A DNA stretch of 6,934 nucleotides from Burkholderiales bacterium. GTDB lineage: Bacteria; Pseudomonadota; Gammaproteobacteria; Burkholderiales; Casimicrobiaceae. A program made the translations under genes and the position numbers. Below, piece by piece: positions 6,023 through 6,934 of the stretch. The stretch covers positions 1 to 6,934 of the forward strand of contig JANXNO010000175.1 of assembly GCA_025354075.1 (NCBI GenBank), in the 5' to 3' direction. How positions within the stretch are numbered: the stretch's first letter is position 1; every line of letters begins with the position of its first letter. A model generated the notes under the pieces. The model made no database searches and was not told the origin of the DNA. It was given only the letters and a program-made list of their open reading frames with translations.

Positions 6023-6934
6023 GTGGCCGCGTGGGCACGTTGCCGATCGTTGGCAATCTGGCGGCGACGTCTCTGCCGGTGCTTTCAGGCAGGCTGCAGA
6101 AGCCGCGCACCGCGCTTGATTTTCTGATGGAACGATGGCGCTTTTGCGCTGGTTTCTCCTTCGCCATCATGCTGTTCCTCGCCATTCGTCTAATCGACGC
6201 GCTCTCCGGTCCGGCGTGGTCTACCCTCATACGTAGCGTTGCCGAAATCTGGTTGGCCCTATGGCTACCATCTGTGCTGACGGTAGGCGTTGGTATCGGC
6301 TTGATTGATCAGCAGATTCGTCGAACGTGGCAGCGTCAACTGGGCGTGCTAGCGTTAGTCTTCCTTCCTCCCGTTGTTTTCTTGTTGTTTCATCAGTTTG
6401 TTCTGGCTATCGTCGCACGCAAATTTGGGTTTGTGCCCCTGGTCGACGAAATAGCCGCGGATCGCTCCAGTTTCTACTGGGGACAGAGTTCGACGGGTTT
6501 CCTCTACTTGGGGCTGCTCGCCTGGTTCTACCTCAAAGTGCAGGATGCAGAACGCAGTGGCGCCGCACTCGGTGCGACGCAACTTGCTGGACTTCGCTTC
6601 ACTCAGGCCGTAGCGCAAGACAGGCTGAGCTCAATTCAAGCGCACGTTGATCCCGATTTTTTGTTTGCTGCGCTATCGCACGTGCAGGGGGAATATCGAC
6701 GCGACGCCGTGAAGGCGCAGCTAGCGCTTGATGAGGTCATTGTTTTTCTGCGTTCAGCGCTGCCGCGTCGACACGCCGAACAACGGGCTTTCGCTGAGGA
6801 GATTGCGCTGGCCGAATCGTATTTGCGGCTAGCTGGGCTCATCAATGGCAGGCAATTCGAGCTTCGCACTTCTTTTGCCGATGCCGCAAGCGAAGTGGCG
6901 GGATTTCCGGCGCAACTCTGTTTGCCGCTCATCA
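6019..6934 (+). CDS. Second membrane kinase of the same family with a degenerate phospho-acceptor box (partial, runs off the right edge)
   Basis: The frame opens at ATG 6019-6021 inside the end of the first kinase gene (ATGA overlap) and stays open to the right edge, giving 305 residues. Only a weak GGGG (6008-6011) precedes it, which fits translational coupling. Hydrophobic segments lie near residues 42-59, 74-96, 108-133 and 158-172. The linker leads into S-S-I-Q-A-H-V-D-P-D-F-L-F-A-A-L, which aligns with the P-H-F-L-F-N box of its neighbour. Asp213 (GAT, 6655-6657) replaces the histidine and Ala217 replaces the asparagine. The later segment EEIALAESYLRLAGLINGRQ corresponds to the helix before the ATP-binding domain. 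The window ends at PAQLCLPLI, just before the N-box. It probably cannot autophosphorylate in the usual way and may modulate or heterodimerise with the first kinase. Whether its ATP-binding site is intact cannot be seen here. Confidence 0.85.
   Translation, partial: MSGRVGTLPIVGNLAATSLPVLSGRLQKPRTALDFLMERWRFCAGFSFAIMLFLAIRLIDALSGPAWSTLIRSVAEIWLALWLPSVLTVGVGIGLIDQQIRRTWQRQLGVLALVFLPPVVFLLFHQFVLAIVARKFGFVPLVDEIAADRSSFYWGQSSTGFLYLGLLAWFYLKVQDAERSGAALGATQLAGLRFTQAVAQDRLSSIQAHVDPDFLFAALSHVQGEYRRDAVKAQLALDEVIVFLRSALPRRHAEQRAFAEEIALAESYLRLAGLINGRQFELRTSFADAASEVAGFPAQLCLPLI

Overview
This window looks like chromosomal DNA of a fairly GC-rich (around 60 % by eye) Gram-negative bacterium. Two exported proteins carry lipoprotein-type signal peptides, and two membrane kinases belong to the LytS/AlgZ-type (His_kinase) class that is common in Beta- and Gammaproteobacteria. 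I cannot name the species; a Xanthomonadales or Burkholderiales relative is only a guess. I see no rRNA, tRNA, CRISPR array, insertion sequence or phage gene.

Left half, minus strand. Positions 1-2576 hold most of a large secreted kelch-repeat protein: 13 kelch units of about 49 residues, then an E-set/galactose-oxidase-C-like domain, then the start of a bacterial Ig-like domain. A 5-bp tandem duplication (135-144) shifts the frame inside the Ig-like domain, so the protein as read stops at 99. The original frame stays open, with clear Ig-like sequence, to the left edge. Positions 2577-3008 are intergenic and AT-richer, with two adjacent 7-bp-arm inverted repeats just upstream of the kelch gene. 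Positions 3009-4313 encode a lipoprotein of the vanadium-dependent haloperoxidase/PAP2 phosphatase superfamily, most likely starting at a GTG with a good ribosome binding site.

Right half, plus strand. Positions 4314-4900 form a long divergent control region. It holds a near-consensus sigma70 promoter (4611-4639) whose -35 box forms one arm of a 13-bp palindrome. From 4901 to the right edge, two membrane histidine kinases of the same family lie in tandem and overlap by ATGA. The first has an intact phospho-acceptor box (PHFLFN) and ATP-binding motifs. The second runs off the right edge, has PDFLFA at the same place (His to Asp), and looks like a pseudokinase partner. A LytTR-type response regulator downstream would be expected from such arrangements, but it is outside the window.

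How the parts may work together: the two-component system is divergent from the haloperoxidase-like lipoprotein gene and the kelch gene. Either could be a target, but nothing in the sequence proves it. The most distinctive observations are the active/degenerate kinase pair, the kelch-gene frameshift at a 5-bp duplication, and the palindrome-embedded promoter.
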